15,021 bases of DNA. Origin: Ettlia oleoabundans (Eukaryota; Chlorophyta; Chlorophyceae; Chlamydomonadales). Positions 1 through 9,100 of this stretch are shown in pieces. The translations under genes were made by a program, and so were the position numbers. Each line of letters begins with the position of its first letter. Within the stretch, counting starts at the first letter, position 1. The DNA lies in the NCBI GenBank assembly GCA_019693395.1, contig JAAMXP010002077.1, forward strand, positions 1 to 15,021. The letters are read 5' to 3'. The notes under the pieces were generated by a model. The model had not been told where the DNA came from and did not search any database. It saw nothing but the letters and a program-made list of their open reading frames with translations.

Positions 1-3000
1 ACATCAGCATCACCCACTGCCTCCGCAATGAACTGCTGCGCCTCCTGCAGGACCAATGTGCACACACAGGACACAGGGAAGGAGGGAGGGAGGGAGGGGC
101 GGTGAGTGGTCTGCACCATATTGGCGTGGCATCCTATGTGGTAGGCGGGAAGACAGCTAGCTACAACTCGCATGAGGAAAGGCAGGCCGGTAAACGCTCA
201 ATCTGCACTCTCCTGCTCCGCTGCGCTCGCTGTTGCTGCCCCCGCTGCTGCTCACACAGAGCCAAGCAGACACAGCGTGCACAGCATGGGGTGTTGCTTG
301 CCTGCATCATGGCCCACACGTGCATTGTGCGTATGTGCGGCGCCATGTAGTGGAAGAACAAATGGGTGTTCAGCACACACAGGGGGCGGTCACCTGGATG
401 CACAGGCGCCAGCAGGCTGCAGGCACGGCAGGTGGGGGCCAGGATTAAACAAGACAGGGACAGGAACGGGCTCAGGGCTGCGCTTCAAGACTGTGCAAGG
501 CAATCAGCTGTGCTGGATGATGACTGCCAAAGGGCTGCGGCAGTGGTGGGCCATACTGTCCAGGAAGGGCTCCAAGGGTTTGGTTTGTACTGGGACCTGC
601 TTGCCTGAGCTGCGCCACTGTGGCCACCCGCTGCAGCGCCTGCTGTAACGCGGGCGAGCTGCGCAGCATGGGGCCAAAAACATCTCCGTACTTGGCTGGG
701 GCGCCTGGCTGCAGGTGGGGGCGGCAGGGAGGCAGGCCCGCAGGCGGTGGGCGGGAAGGCAGGTAGGGTGGATAAGATGGATGGGTCAGGAGGACTGAGG
801 GACCATGCATTGGCCGGGCAACAAGCAGCTGTGTACGGGACAGCCGTGTTTGAGGCAATGCAAGGTGCGACTGTGTGATGGTGCCGCGTTTTGATGTGTG
901 CTTCATGTTATTGCAATTTCTCTATCCATCATGGTAAGATGCTTCATGATTCAGTGGTTGTTTCTAATCAACAGCCACACGTCAACCGCCAGGCACCAGT
1001 GCAGAGCATGTTTGCTGGTGCAACAAGGAGCATGCATCCTTAACATGCAAGTGTGCAAAGCGGGCAAAGCGTGGCTATACGCTTTGCACGGTTCTGCCCG
1101 CCTGTCACATGCAGCTATTTTGCTAAACAACCTGCCCTGTTTGCCTGCCTGACCCCTTCAGGCAGCCCCCTTCCCTTCCCCAGTGGGTTCTTGCCTGAGC
1201 GGGGAAGAACTCTTTGAGCGTGAGGTTGCGCCGTGCCGCCAGCTTGAAGCGCGACGTGCGGAAGAAAGTGGCCGACCCCTCACGCACACTCAGCCCCGCC
1301 TTGCCCGCCTTGTTTGTGTACACGCCTTGGAAGCCTGTGCAATGTGTGTATGTAATGTGTGGCGGAGGCCAAAGGAGGGACGGGCGGCGGCTGGAGATGG
1401 GTAGAGTCGGCAGGGAGGTATGGCGAGGACTTGCGGCACCGCCTGGTGTGACCGCAGCAGCCACGCCAGGAACCAGCGTTGCACCTCACTCAAGACCTAT
1501 GCAGATGACTCAGCGGTCCTGATCCTCATCAGGTCTGACCACGGCCAACACAACACAACACAACACAACACAACACAACACAACACAACACAACACAACA
1601 CAACACAACACAACACAACACAACACAACACAACACAACACAACACAACACAACACAACACAACACAACACTGAATCACTTGAGAAACCCCTCCCAGTGC
1701 GTTGGAAGAAACCTCTGATCCCGGAAGAGAACACTACAACCCTGGATGTACCCCCACTCACCCTCCACTTCCAGCTGTGGGGCGAGGTATGCGGTGAACG
1801 CTTTTTCGTCAACCTCCTGCACCCACACAGAGCAGCACACAGCATCAGTCATCAGCCAGCTAGTTAGCCAGCCAAAGAGGCAGGCAAGCAGGCAGACAAG
1901 TACACATAATCACCAATGCAAGGTGCAGCACAGCGAACCAACGCCGCACAACAACGCGGCGCAGAGGCAGTTGGTGTGCACCTGCAGGCAGATGATGTCG
2001 GCGTTGAAGCCCAGCAGCTCAGCCAGCACCAGCGGGCGGCGGCGATCCGGCTCCAGGAACCTGCGCAGCCAACGCAGAGAAAGGATGGAAAGCACACAGT
2101 GCGCTCGTGTGTAGAGCGGGGAACCGTTTGTGCTGTTGATAGAATGGTGTGATTTCTAACGACTTGGTGGGAAGACAAGGCGCGCCACTTGGGCGATCAT
2201 TTGGGCAAGCTGATTGGCATGGTGGTTGGTGCTCACTGTGGCGGGCAGTGTGCAAAGATGACGTTCTTGGCTGTCTCTGTGGAGGCATACTGGTCGGCTA
2301 GGATGTTGTAGGTCACCACACGAAGCTCGGGCGAACCGGTGGGGCAAGAAGTGAGGGCGTGGCGTGCTGCAGACGCCCCCACCACAGGCGGCACCTCAAC
2401 AGGGCCGCACTCGGCAGTCCCCGGGTCACCCAGTAGCAACTCCTCCTGCTCTGTGGCACATGCTGCTGCGGCTGCTGATGCGCCGGCGGCTGCTGGGCGG
2501 CCCGGGGTGCACTGCACCTTCAGCCTACAGCCAGCGTCGTCCGGGGTGGGCACGTAGCGACGGCTGGTAGCGCCCTCTATCCCCTCCCAGCTGTCGCTGC
2601 CAGGCCGCTGTCGGAACCACCGCCAGCGGCAGGCAGCCTCGTCAGCAAAGTGCAGCTGCGGCAGTTCAAGAGCAGGCAGGAAGGGAGGCATGCAGTTTGG
2701 GGTGGGCTTCATGCCATACTCAGCATGCTTGGCAAGCTCAGCCAGGCAGAACACGATGGCTTAGCGGCAATTAAGATGTATTCTAGAGCATCTTGATGCA
2801 TTCACATACGCGGACGGGCATTAGCAAGTGTGCCAGCAGCCTCCTACGACCCGCACCTGCACTGCGGGCACGAGGGGTATGCCCACAAAGGGGCGGCCGT
2901 GCACCTCCAGTCGGTCCAGCAGAGGCGGGTTGAGGCAAACGCGGTACTGCTCAACCCCCACACGCAGCAGTCGGCCGTGCCGCCATGCATCCTCGTTTGT

Positions 3001-3569
3001 CACTGCCGCGGCATCCAGCACAGGATGGTCTGCTGTGGGCCCCGCATGCAGCCCCACAAACAGGGCACCCTCAGCCACCGCACCGCCAGCAGCAGCTGGT
3101 GCCGCCGCCGCAGCGTCATCCGCAACAGCCTGCTTCCCCTTCTGCCGCCGCTGCTGCTTGTCCAGCTGCGGTGCCGCGCTCTTCTGCAGACGGCCCAGCG
3201 GCTTTTCCAGCAGTTCGCCCTTGGGCCTGCGGGGAGGAACGGTTTGTATGAAGCAATGCAGGAATAGGATTAGCAGAAAAAGTAAGGGCAGACCAACCAA
3301 CTCCAGGCACAGGCTGTCAGCATGCCGAGAAAGCTCTGCGTGGCTGTCTTTAAAGGGGGCAAGCCAAACGAAACAGTGCGGTGCAAGTGCCACCCATGCT
3401 GGCTGAAGCGCCCGCACCTGTCCATGTTGCGCTGCTTGCCACCCACAGTCAGGGTGATTATCATGTTGGTCTCCCCTGGCAAGGAGCGCACTATAGCCTG
3501 CGGCCAGGCAAGCATCGCTGTATTGGACACTGTAGGCAGCCATTGGAGCAGGTGCACCGGCGGTGGCAT
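1..3569 (-). CDS. PDE12: PDE12-like 2',5'-phosphodiesterase (EEP/CCR4-nocturnin family), 3' end outside window
   Basis: Exons read 3569-3418, 3226-2857, 2655-2237, 2060-1982, 1816-1762, 1334-1195, 708-605, 416-302 and 44-1; every junction keeps frame, giving about 492 residues before the edge. The family is a Mg-dependent exonuclease; animal PDE12 removes 2',5'-oligoadenylate and mitochondrial poly(A) tails. The N-terminal half shows the PDE12 accessory region: AIVRSLPG, a block around EDAWRHGRLLRVG, then FRQRPGSDSWEGIE. The nuclease starts at VVTYNILADQYA (N291) and continues with DIICLQ|EVD (metal-binding E341), EGSATFFR and VLNTHLFFH (N456, H458). The late GDFN and SDH motifs would lie to the left of the window. 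The start at 3569 is the first ATG after an in-frame TGA; a second ATG at 3515 (MLAWPQ) is possible. A mitochondrial location is known for the animal protein and only inferred here. Introns 6-8 use GC donors. Family call is firm; the exact substrate is not shown. Confidence 0.88.
45..301 (-). other. Intron 8 of PDE12-like gene, GC-AG type with C-rich tract
   Basis: The donor reads ATGCAG|GCAAGC (301-296) and the acceptor CTGCAG|GAGGC (cut before 44), both phase 0, joining HVWAMMQ to EAQQFIAEA. A CCCTCCC-type pyrimidine tract (complement of 81-99) lies about 35 bases upstream of the acceptor. Confidence 0.78.
81..99 (+). repeat. GGGA tandem repeat, predicted G-quadruplex motif
   Basis: Four G runs at 84-86, 88-90, 92-94 and 96-99 are separated by single A bases, the classic compact G-quadruplex pattern. 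It lies on the template strand of the PDE12-like gene. In the transcript it is C/U-rich and may serve as the polypyrimidine tract of intron 8. Confidence 0.85.
417..604 (-). other. Intron 7 of PDE12-like gene, GC-AG type
   Basis: The donor reads CTCAG|GCAAGC (604-599) and the acceptor CTGCAG|CCTGC (cut before 416). The exons meet in phase 2: AG plus C makes a serine codon and leads straight into LLAPVHPGDRPLCVLNTHL. The nearby GT (CAAGCAG|GTCCCA) would break frame, so the GC donor is well supported. Confidence 0.8.
709..1194 (-). other. Intron 6 of PDE12-like gene, GC-AG type
   Basis: The donor reads GCTCAG|GCAAGA (1194-1189) and the acceptor CTGCAG|CCAGG (cut before 708). Both flanks are phase 0, and the joined protein FFPAQ-PGAPAKYG matches the PDE12 layout. 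The only GT donor seen downstream in frame, GTTGTT, is weak and would add 21 residues not expected in the family. The intron also holds nested inverted repeats at 1053-1101. No gene is seen inside it. Confidence 0.75.
1053..1101. repeat. Nested inverted repeats in an intron
   Basis: GTGCAAAGCG (1053-1062) is the exact reverse complement of 1080-1089. GCAAAGCGT (1064-1072) pairs with ACGCTTTGC (1079-1087) over a 6-base loop. GCGGGCA (1060-1066) pairs with TGCCCGC (1095-1101). The arms compete, so alternative hairpins could form. The role is unknown; it lies in intron 6 of the PDE12-like gene. Confidence 0.7.
1546..1670. repeat. Pentanucleotide microsatellite (CAACA)25
   Basis: Twenty-five uninterrupted copies of CAACA fill 125 bases inside intron 5 (1761-1335) of the PDE12-like gene; the transcript carries TGTTG repeats. 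Because the unit length is not a multiple of three and contains no stop, long low-complexity ORFs appear on both strands; these are not genes. Confidence 0.98.
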
Positions 3570-4120
3570 CGATGCCGACGGCAGTGGGTCTCATTCCCTC
3601 CAAATGCAGCAATGTATAATGGTGATCGAAAGTTTAATGGGCCTTCAAATCATCTAATCACCTGCTGTAGCGTCGCCATCGCGTGAAAGAGGGCGGGTGC
3701 CCAGCGGGCGTTAGCCCGGCCGACCGTCAAGGGTGTGAGGGCACGGTTGTGACCGCTGCTCAGTCGTTGAACTAGTGTAGCCAACCCTGTGGCTACACTA
3801 CAGCGCATTGGTGGGTGAAAGTGGATGTCGTGGGGGCAAGTGCAGTGCAGCCTTGCATTCAATTTTGCAGCGGGACCATCCCCTTAACTTTTTTAACCAT
3901 TCAAGCATTAAGGGAAACTTGGACAGCAGAGCATAGCATGGGCAAAGCAGGGGGGAGATATTGAAAAGACTGATACTGCCTCTTTGCGAGTGAGGCCTCA
4001 AAAGAGTTCACGCATGATCAGGGCATCCACTTTATAGCGGACATTGCGGTCAGTTCGCTAACCACCGACACTCGGTTGACCTCCCTGCTGGGCTTCCGGC
4101 TAGTGGCTCAACCTACAAGC
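3570..4120. promoter_or_regulatory. Intergenic region between divergent PDE12-like and IFT57 genes
   Basis: These 551 bases lie between the two start codons and must hold both 5' UTRs and promoters. No clear TATA box was found. A perfect hairpin lies at 3773-3800. A short upstream reading frame, ATG at 4014 to TAG at 4037 (7 codons), would precede IFT57 if transcription starts far enough upstream. No CH-domain exon for IFT57 was seen here on the plus strand. Confidence 0.6.
3773..3800. repeat. Perfect 11-bp inverted repeat (hairpin)
   Basis: TAGTGTAGCCA at 3773-3783 is followed by a 6-base loop and its exact complement at 3790-3800. It sits about 200 bases upstream of the PDE12-like start and 320 upstream of the IFT57 start. 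It could be a symmetric protein-binding site, an RNA hairpin in a 5' UTR, or a remnant of a small inverted-repeat element. Confidence 0.8.
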
Positions 4121-5031
4121 ATGAACGCTTCCCTGCGCTTCGGCCCAATTCCAGGCAAGGCGCCCAGCAGGCGGCCCAGCGGCAGCTTGCCGGGCGCTGG
4201 TAGCGACGGAGAGCGGCGTGGAAGCGTGGCCAGGACCACTGACCGTCGGGGCAGCACTGCCGCTGCTCAGCAGCAGCAACAAGTAGCAGCAGATGTTGCC
4301 GCTTGGCAAGCAGAGTGCGATCGGGTGAAGGACAAGCTGGCCATCACGGTCCCTGCCGACGTCAGCGCTGGCGGCGAGTGGCGACCCCAGCTGGACCGCG
4401 CCCTGGCCAGCCTGGCCAGCTTGCGGGCCGCCACGCCAGCAGTGCAGGCCGAACTGGAGGGCATCGGCCAGGATCTGGCATCTAGTGCAACGGCATTGGC
4501 AGCCAGTGACAAGGCTGTCAGCTGCAAGCTGGCGGGGCTGCAGGCGGAGCAGCAGGCGGCACTTGCGGCAGTGGAGGGGCTTAAGACGGAGCAGGCTGCC
4601 CGGCAGGAATACATTGCCACCCTTGAGCAGGAGCTCAAATATCTCAATCAGGTGGGTGCAGCCTGGGGCACACCAGACTTGCCACATGCAACCCTGGTGA
4701 CAGTTAATGCCTGCCTTGCCATTGGCACCTAGATGTTGAGCGCTTTCAATTTGCATTAAGCATGATTGCACGGTTGTAGATGATGTCGGTATTCAAATAA
4801 GTTGCATGTCAATCCAAACCAACCCGCCTGTCTCTACTGCTGGCATGTGCGTAGGAGCTTGAGGAGCGGCAGCGAGATATGGCAGAGCAGGGCAACAGCA
4901 TGAGCGACAAGCGCCCTGTGGCACGCTTGGCAGAGGCGTGCACCCAGCTGCGAGCGGAGTTGCAACAGATGGAGACACGTACCGGCGTCCTGCAGGCCAT
5001 GCTGCTGCGCCAGGCAACCGCCAAGGTTTGA
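4121..5031 (+). CDS. IFT57: IFT57-like protein (coiled-coil half only), intraflagellar transport
   Basis: Exons 4121-4651 and 4855-5031 join in phase 0 (CAG|GTGGGT ... GTAG|GAG) to give 235 residues. IFT57 is an IFT-B peripheral subunit that carries cargo and kinesin contacts in cilia. The match is to the C-terminal coiled coil: a Trp (W62) opening the region, EWRPQLD (W87), a long helix with KYLNQ|ELEERQRDMAEQG, the signature NSMSD (191-195), then TRTGVLQAMLLRQ. In animal IFT57 the same order holds, with a GSSMxD motif and IGIVEHTLLQ. Animal IFT57 is about 430 residues; here the N-terminal CH-like domain is missing, replaced by about 55 Ser/Arg/Gln-rich residues. The start at 4121 is the first ATG of this open frame. 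The last codons AAG|GTTTGA resemble a donor, so a further small exon is possible. The family call comes from memory of the motif order, not from an alignment. Confidence 0.8.
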
Positions 5032-5282
5032 ACACCTGCGCTGCTTTCCATGCTACGCCATCGTTACTCATTTACCCTGGCGGTCCTTCTACGGCACCTA
5101 GTACAACCGTTGCTCCATACTCTTGCAAGGCCAAATAGTGCTTGCAGGTTGCCTCATGACCACCCACTCAGAAACTTTCATGCCTGCTTCGGCCCTTTGT
5201 GCATGTGCGCTGCCTTTCTTTGGCGGTTTGCAGCCTCATCATTCACTTGCCATTTGCATCGATGCCAGAACGGCGCAATTTG

Positions 5283-5287
5283 TTACA
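5283..5287 (-). terminator. TGTAA poly(A) signal, WNK gene
   Basis: TTACA on the plus strand reads TGTAA on the minus strand. No other was found between here and the WNK stop at 6162, implying a 3' UTR of about 880-900 bases, long but within the chlorophyte range. Confidence 0.5.
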
Positions 5288-5371
5288 GTCAAATACAGTC
5301 AAAAGAAAGCGACGAAAGCAAAGAAAGCAAGTGTAGGTGTATTGTCATGTGCGTTATGTCATGCAAGACAG

Positions 5372-5376
5372 TGTAA
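5372..5376 (+). terminator. TGTAA poly(A) signal, IFT57
   Basis: The only TGTAA found on the plus strand in the stretch after the IFT57 stop, 341 bases downstream. TGTAA is the usual chlorophyte poly(A) signal, with cleavage expected 10-20 bases beyond. Confidence 0.6.
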
Positions 5377-6161
5377 GCTGGAAGTAGCCGAATGAGGAAA
5401 GGCTACTGGACGGTGGGACCCGAAGGGTGCAGGCAACCGGCGGATGCTGGCAGGTAGCAGACAGGAGCCTGCCATAGCAGCAAGCCACGAGGGGCCCGAG
5501 ACAGAGGGCGAAGTGGTGAAAATGGCAAAACTCAGGTCAGGTCATGTGTTGCAGCGCACCCAGATGTGTCATATTCGTTTCAGGGGTGCCACAAGAGCCG
5601 GGTACGCACCCATGCTGCCATTAGGCTGTGCAAGGGGCAGGCGGGATGGGGAGGAGACGCGTATGAAATTGTCATTCAAGTCGTGGGGAGAAGAAAGCAA
5701 ACGGTTGCAGCGAAACAGGGAAGGGGCAGCACGCGGGGAAGAGCAGGCATTTCTGCCCCTGCTGCCTGTGCCACCAAAACAGAGAGAAATGCGAAACGGG
5801 AAGCTGGGTGTTCTAGGGGGGACAGGGCGGTGGGCAGCAAGAGACCACACAACTGTCATACCAAATGGTTGGGACAACCAAGTGGCCACAAAACCAATTG
5901 GAAAGCCTACAAAGACCACTAACTGCTGCTACAGCGAAGGAGAGGAGCGGAAAGGAGTTGAGGAAGGCAAGCTACCTGACGAAGACAGAGGATAAATCAG
6001 TGAGAAACAGGAAAGAATGGTTGCCTGCACGTGCTGCGCCGCCGGATGGCGTGCAATCAGAGGGCCTGGGAATGTCATGCCACCGGAGGAATGGATGGGT
6101 TCTAATGGCGGGTACGGGTTTGAGGTTCTAAGGTGGTTCAAGCGCCCCGCTAAGTGGTTGG

Positions 6162-9100
6162 CTAGCCTGAAGAGGAATGGGGCGGCACCAATGGCGCTGC
6201 CTGCATGGCTAGTGACGCTGTCGGCGCTCTAATCGTTGCTGCTGCTGCTGCTGCTGCCGGGGGCAACTGCTGATGTGCTGCCACAGAAGGCACGGCAGCA
6301 ATGCCATTTGCCGCCTGCGATGGCGGCTGCTGCTGCTGCTTCTGCGGGGGTGTTTGCAGCGAGGCGAAGCTGGCTGGCGGTGGCTGCACCAGGGTGGGCG
6401 CTGCCACGCTGCACAGGCTGGTCATGCTCTTGACAGCGGCCATGGGCACGCCGCGCGTTGCTCCCACCTTACTGGCACCCAGGCCCCCTTCAAGCAAATT
6501 GAGCGAGCGCAGCTCCACGGCCTTCATGGCGTCTGCTGCCTGCCGCCGCAGTGCCTCCTTGTCTGCAGGCACAGCCAGATTCCAGATCCAGATCAAAGAT
6601 CAGTCGAGCATGGCTAGAAATCTTTCCATGGCTTGATCTCTCCATAGAGCAGCCACCAAACCTCGCCTTGCAGCACTACACCAAAACTGCAAACAAACTG
6701 GTTCCATCATACAGGCCGCAGCCACCTAGCCAAGCACCACAACAGGACTCACCTTTGACAGGTTGGCGCTTCCCGTTTAGTTGCACCGATGCATCTGCTG
6801 AACAGCGGGTGGGCGAGAGGGACCCCTCGCGTGTGGGGGAGCCATCTCGAGATGGCACCTTGCTTGCTGGCGCGGACAGCACATGCGCACCCACACGCCC
6901 CACCCCAGGCGGCGGTGGCGGGGGCAGCGTGACCAGCGGCACCAGCGCGCTGGACTGCAGATCCAGGCGCTGCATGGCGTCAGCCGTGGCGGTTGCAACC
7001 ACTGTGGCTGCGACTGCCGCCTGGCAGCTGGCTGTTGATCTGGGCGAGACATTACTGCTAGCAGAACTGGGGGAAGCCAGCGTGGGAGTCTGCTCAGCGA
7101 GCGCCACGGCTGCCGCCAGGCCGCCAGTTGCCAGGGGTGCCGAGGCCGGCGCACAGGGCGCCACCACCAAGCCGGGGCTCAGTCGGCCAAGACCCGGTGC
7201 CAGTGCGGTAAGGCAGGCCTCTGACCGCGGGCGCAGCATGGCCGCACTCATGTCGCCACTGCCTGGCGCAGAGCCGTCCAGCACTGAACCGCTGCTGCTG
7301 CTGCTGGACTGCAGCGGGCGGGCAGACGGGTGCGGCAGTGGCGGCAGGCTGGGCGGCAGCGGGCCGTTGCTCGTGGCGCCGCCAATGCTGCCATTGCTGC
7401 TGCTGTTGGCGACTGCTGCCATGGCTGCCTCCAGCCTGGGGCTATCTGTTCGCTGCTGGGCAATATACTCCCCCAGGTTCTCAAACAGCTTGCCCAAAGG
7501 CACGCGCTTCTCATGCACGGAGGCAGACGGCGACAGGATGCCACTAGTAGGGGACAGCGCACCGCTGCCAACCCCCAAGGGCGACGCCGCAGGTTCGCGC
7601 TCTCGTCCTGCACATAGCCAGGCCACCAAGCAGGGCGCAAAATGGGCACACTGAGTGCCAAAGCAGCCCGCCGGCACAGCACACAAGGTGCAACATAGCG
7701 TTCCCATATGCCAGGGTCTGGGGCCCAATCACGCAAGGAAGGGAATAATGGCACCACAGGCACTCCACAGGCAGCACACACCTGGTGGCAGAGAGCTTGT
7801 TCGGGACAGCAGGGACATTGCGTCCACAGAGTTGGTGCGCATCACTCGCTGCGAGGGGGACGGCACATCGGGAGCAGCCCCTGGAGGCGGCAGCGAGTCG
7901 CCATTGCCCAAGGGAGACATGGGGCGCACCGGTGGCTGCGCTTCTGAGGCAAAAGGAGGCAAGGGGGCTGCACGCGGCGGTGGCGAGACGTGTGCCAGGG
8001 TGGGCGGATGCGCTGCCAGCACAGCTGCAGCAACTGCCTGCTGTGCGGCATCACCCGCGGGCAGCGGAGGAGCCAAGACGCCACCATATGCCAAGGTGGG
8101 GATGGAGGAGGCGGAGGCGGAGGAGAACGAAAGGAGAGAGGAGGTGCTAGCTCCGGAGCGTGGCAGGGGTGGCAGCGACGGAAGCTGCTGTGCCGTTTGC
8201 TGCACCTGCGGCTGCGTGGGCGGATGGACCTGCTGCTGGCCATCTGGTGGGGGTGTGGAGGGAGGGGTGGAAGGCTGAGCTGCGGCCATCGCTGCCGCGA
8301 GCATGGCGGCCATGGGTGGGACTTCAGGGGAGGGCAGCACGCTGGTCTGCTCGCTGAAACGACCCAGCTGGCGCAAGCCATTTGGCAAAAGGCTGGGCTC
8401 CCTGCTACCAAGGCCCAGCTCCCTGGCACTGGCACCGCTATTCGCCTGCTCCAGAGCCTTTGTGGTAACCTCGTGCTGTAGCACTTGGGCTGCCATGGAC
8501 AGGCAGATGGACATCTGGGGGTCCATCTGCAGGCACAGCGGCCAGGGAAGATGAGCAGGCAGGGTGCGATGCGCCAGCAATGAAAGTAGGGCTGCTTGCC
8601 CTACTGAGCACGACGGCATAATTGACAAGAAAGCGCCCTGGCGCAAGTCAGCCTCCAAATGCAGAAAATGCCAACCCCAAGTTGCAAGGGGACATGTCCA
8701 TGCCAGGTGCACACCATCGAAAAACTCATAACGACCATCCCAATTGAAACTGGAGCTAATACTTGCTGCTGGGGCTGCCTGAGTCGCCGCACCTGGGGCA
8801 GTGCCGACATTCGGTCCAGCTCTCCCTTGATGGTGGCAGAGATGACTGCAGCATCCTCAGGCGTGAGCTCCAGGTCAGTCACCATCTCCCCAGCCACATC
8901 TGCGGCTGTGTCCACACCCAGCTCAAACTCAAACTCCACGGTGCGGGTTGCTCCTGCGTGCGTTGGAGTCAAGGGGAAAGGCGTACTCAGTAAACCCAAA
9001 CGGACATTTCCTGGCCAGATGTCATAGATGGAGCCATGCAGGCTAGGAACGCAACGGCAAGATATGCCATGCCTGGGGGCGATGAGGGTTGCGGCAACAT

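Larger units (their letters stand above)
5032..6161. other. Convergent 3' UTR region, no gene recognised
   Basis: This 1130-base stretch lies between the IFT57 and WNK stops. A plus-strand ATG frame of 183 codons (5444-5995) covers it but shows no recognisable family or clear intron structure. Its plus strand is markedly purine-rich from about 5640 to 6010. I take it as WNK 3' UTR. A small GAAAGC repeat cluster occurs near 5304-5330. Confidence 0.5.

Noticed and set aside
515..523. GATGATGA, resembling a snoRNA C box
   Set aside because: It is antisense to the host intron, and no matching D box or terminal stem was found.
1420..1845. Open frames through the CAACA array on both strands
   Set aside because: The five-base unit has no stop in any frame, so repeats of NTTQH or CCVVL arise automatically.
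4076..4120. Upstream non-ATG extension of IFT57
   Set aside because: It begins at TTG. A nuclear gene is expected to use the ATG at 4121.
4100..4771. Minus-strand 223-codon frame
   Set aside because: Antisense shadow of the IFT57 exon.
5444..5995. Plus-strand 183-codon frame after IFT57
   Set aside because: No recognisable motif, and it lies in the likely WNK 3' UTR. Kept only as a note in the region entry.
6551..7654. Long plus-strand open frame of 367 codons
   Set aside because: It is antisense to the WNK tail exon; GC-rich codons leave the opposite strand open. No family motifs or splice structure.
7655..8278. Plus-strand open frame of 207 codons, Gly/Ala-rich
   Set aside because: Mirror of the Ser/Pro-rich WNK exon 10; composition explains it.
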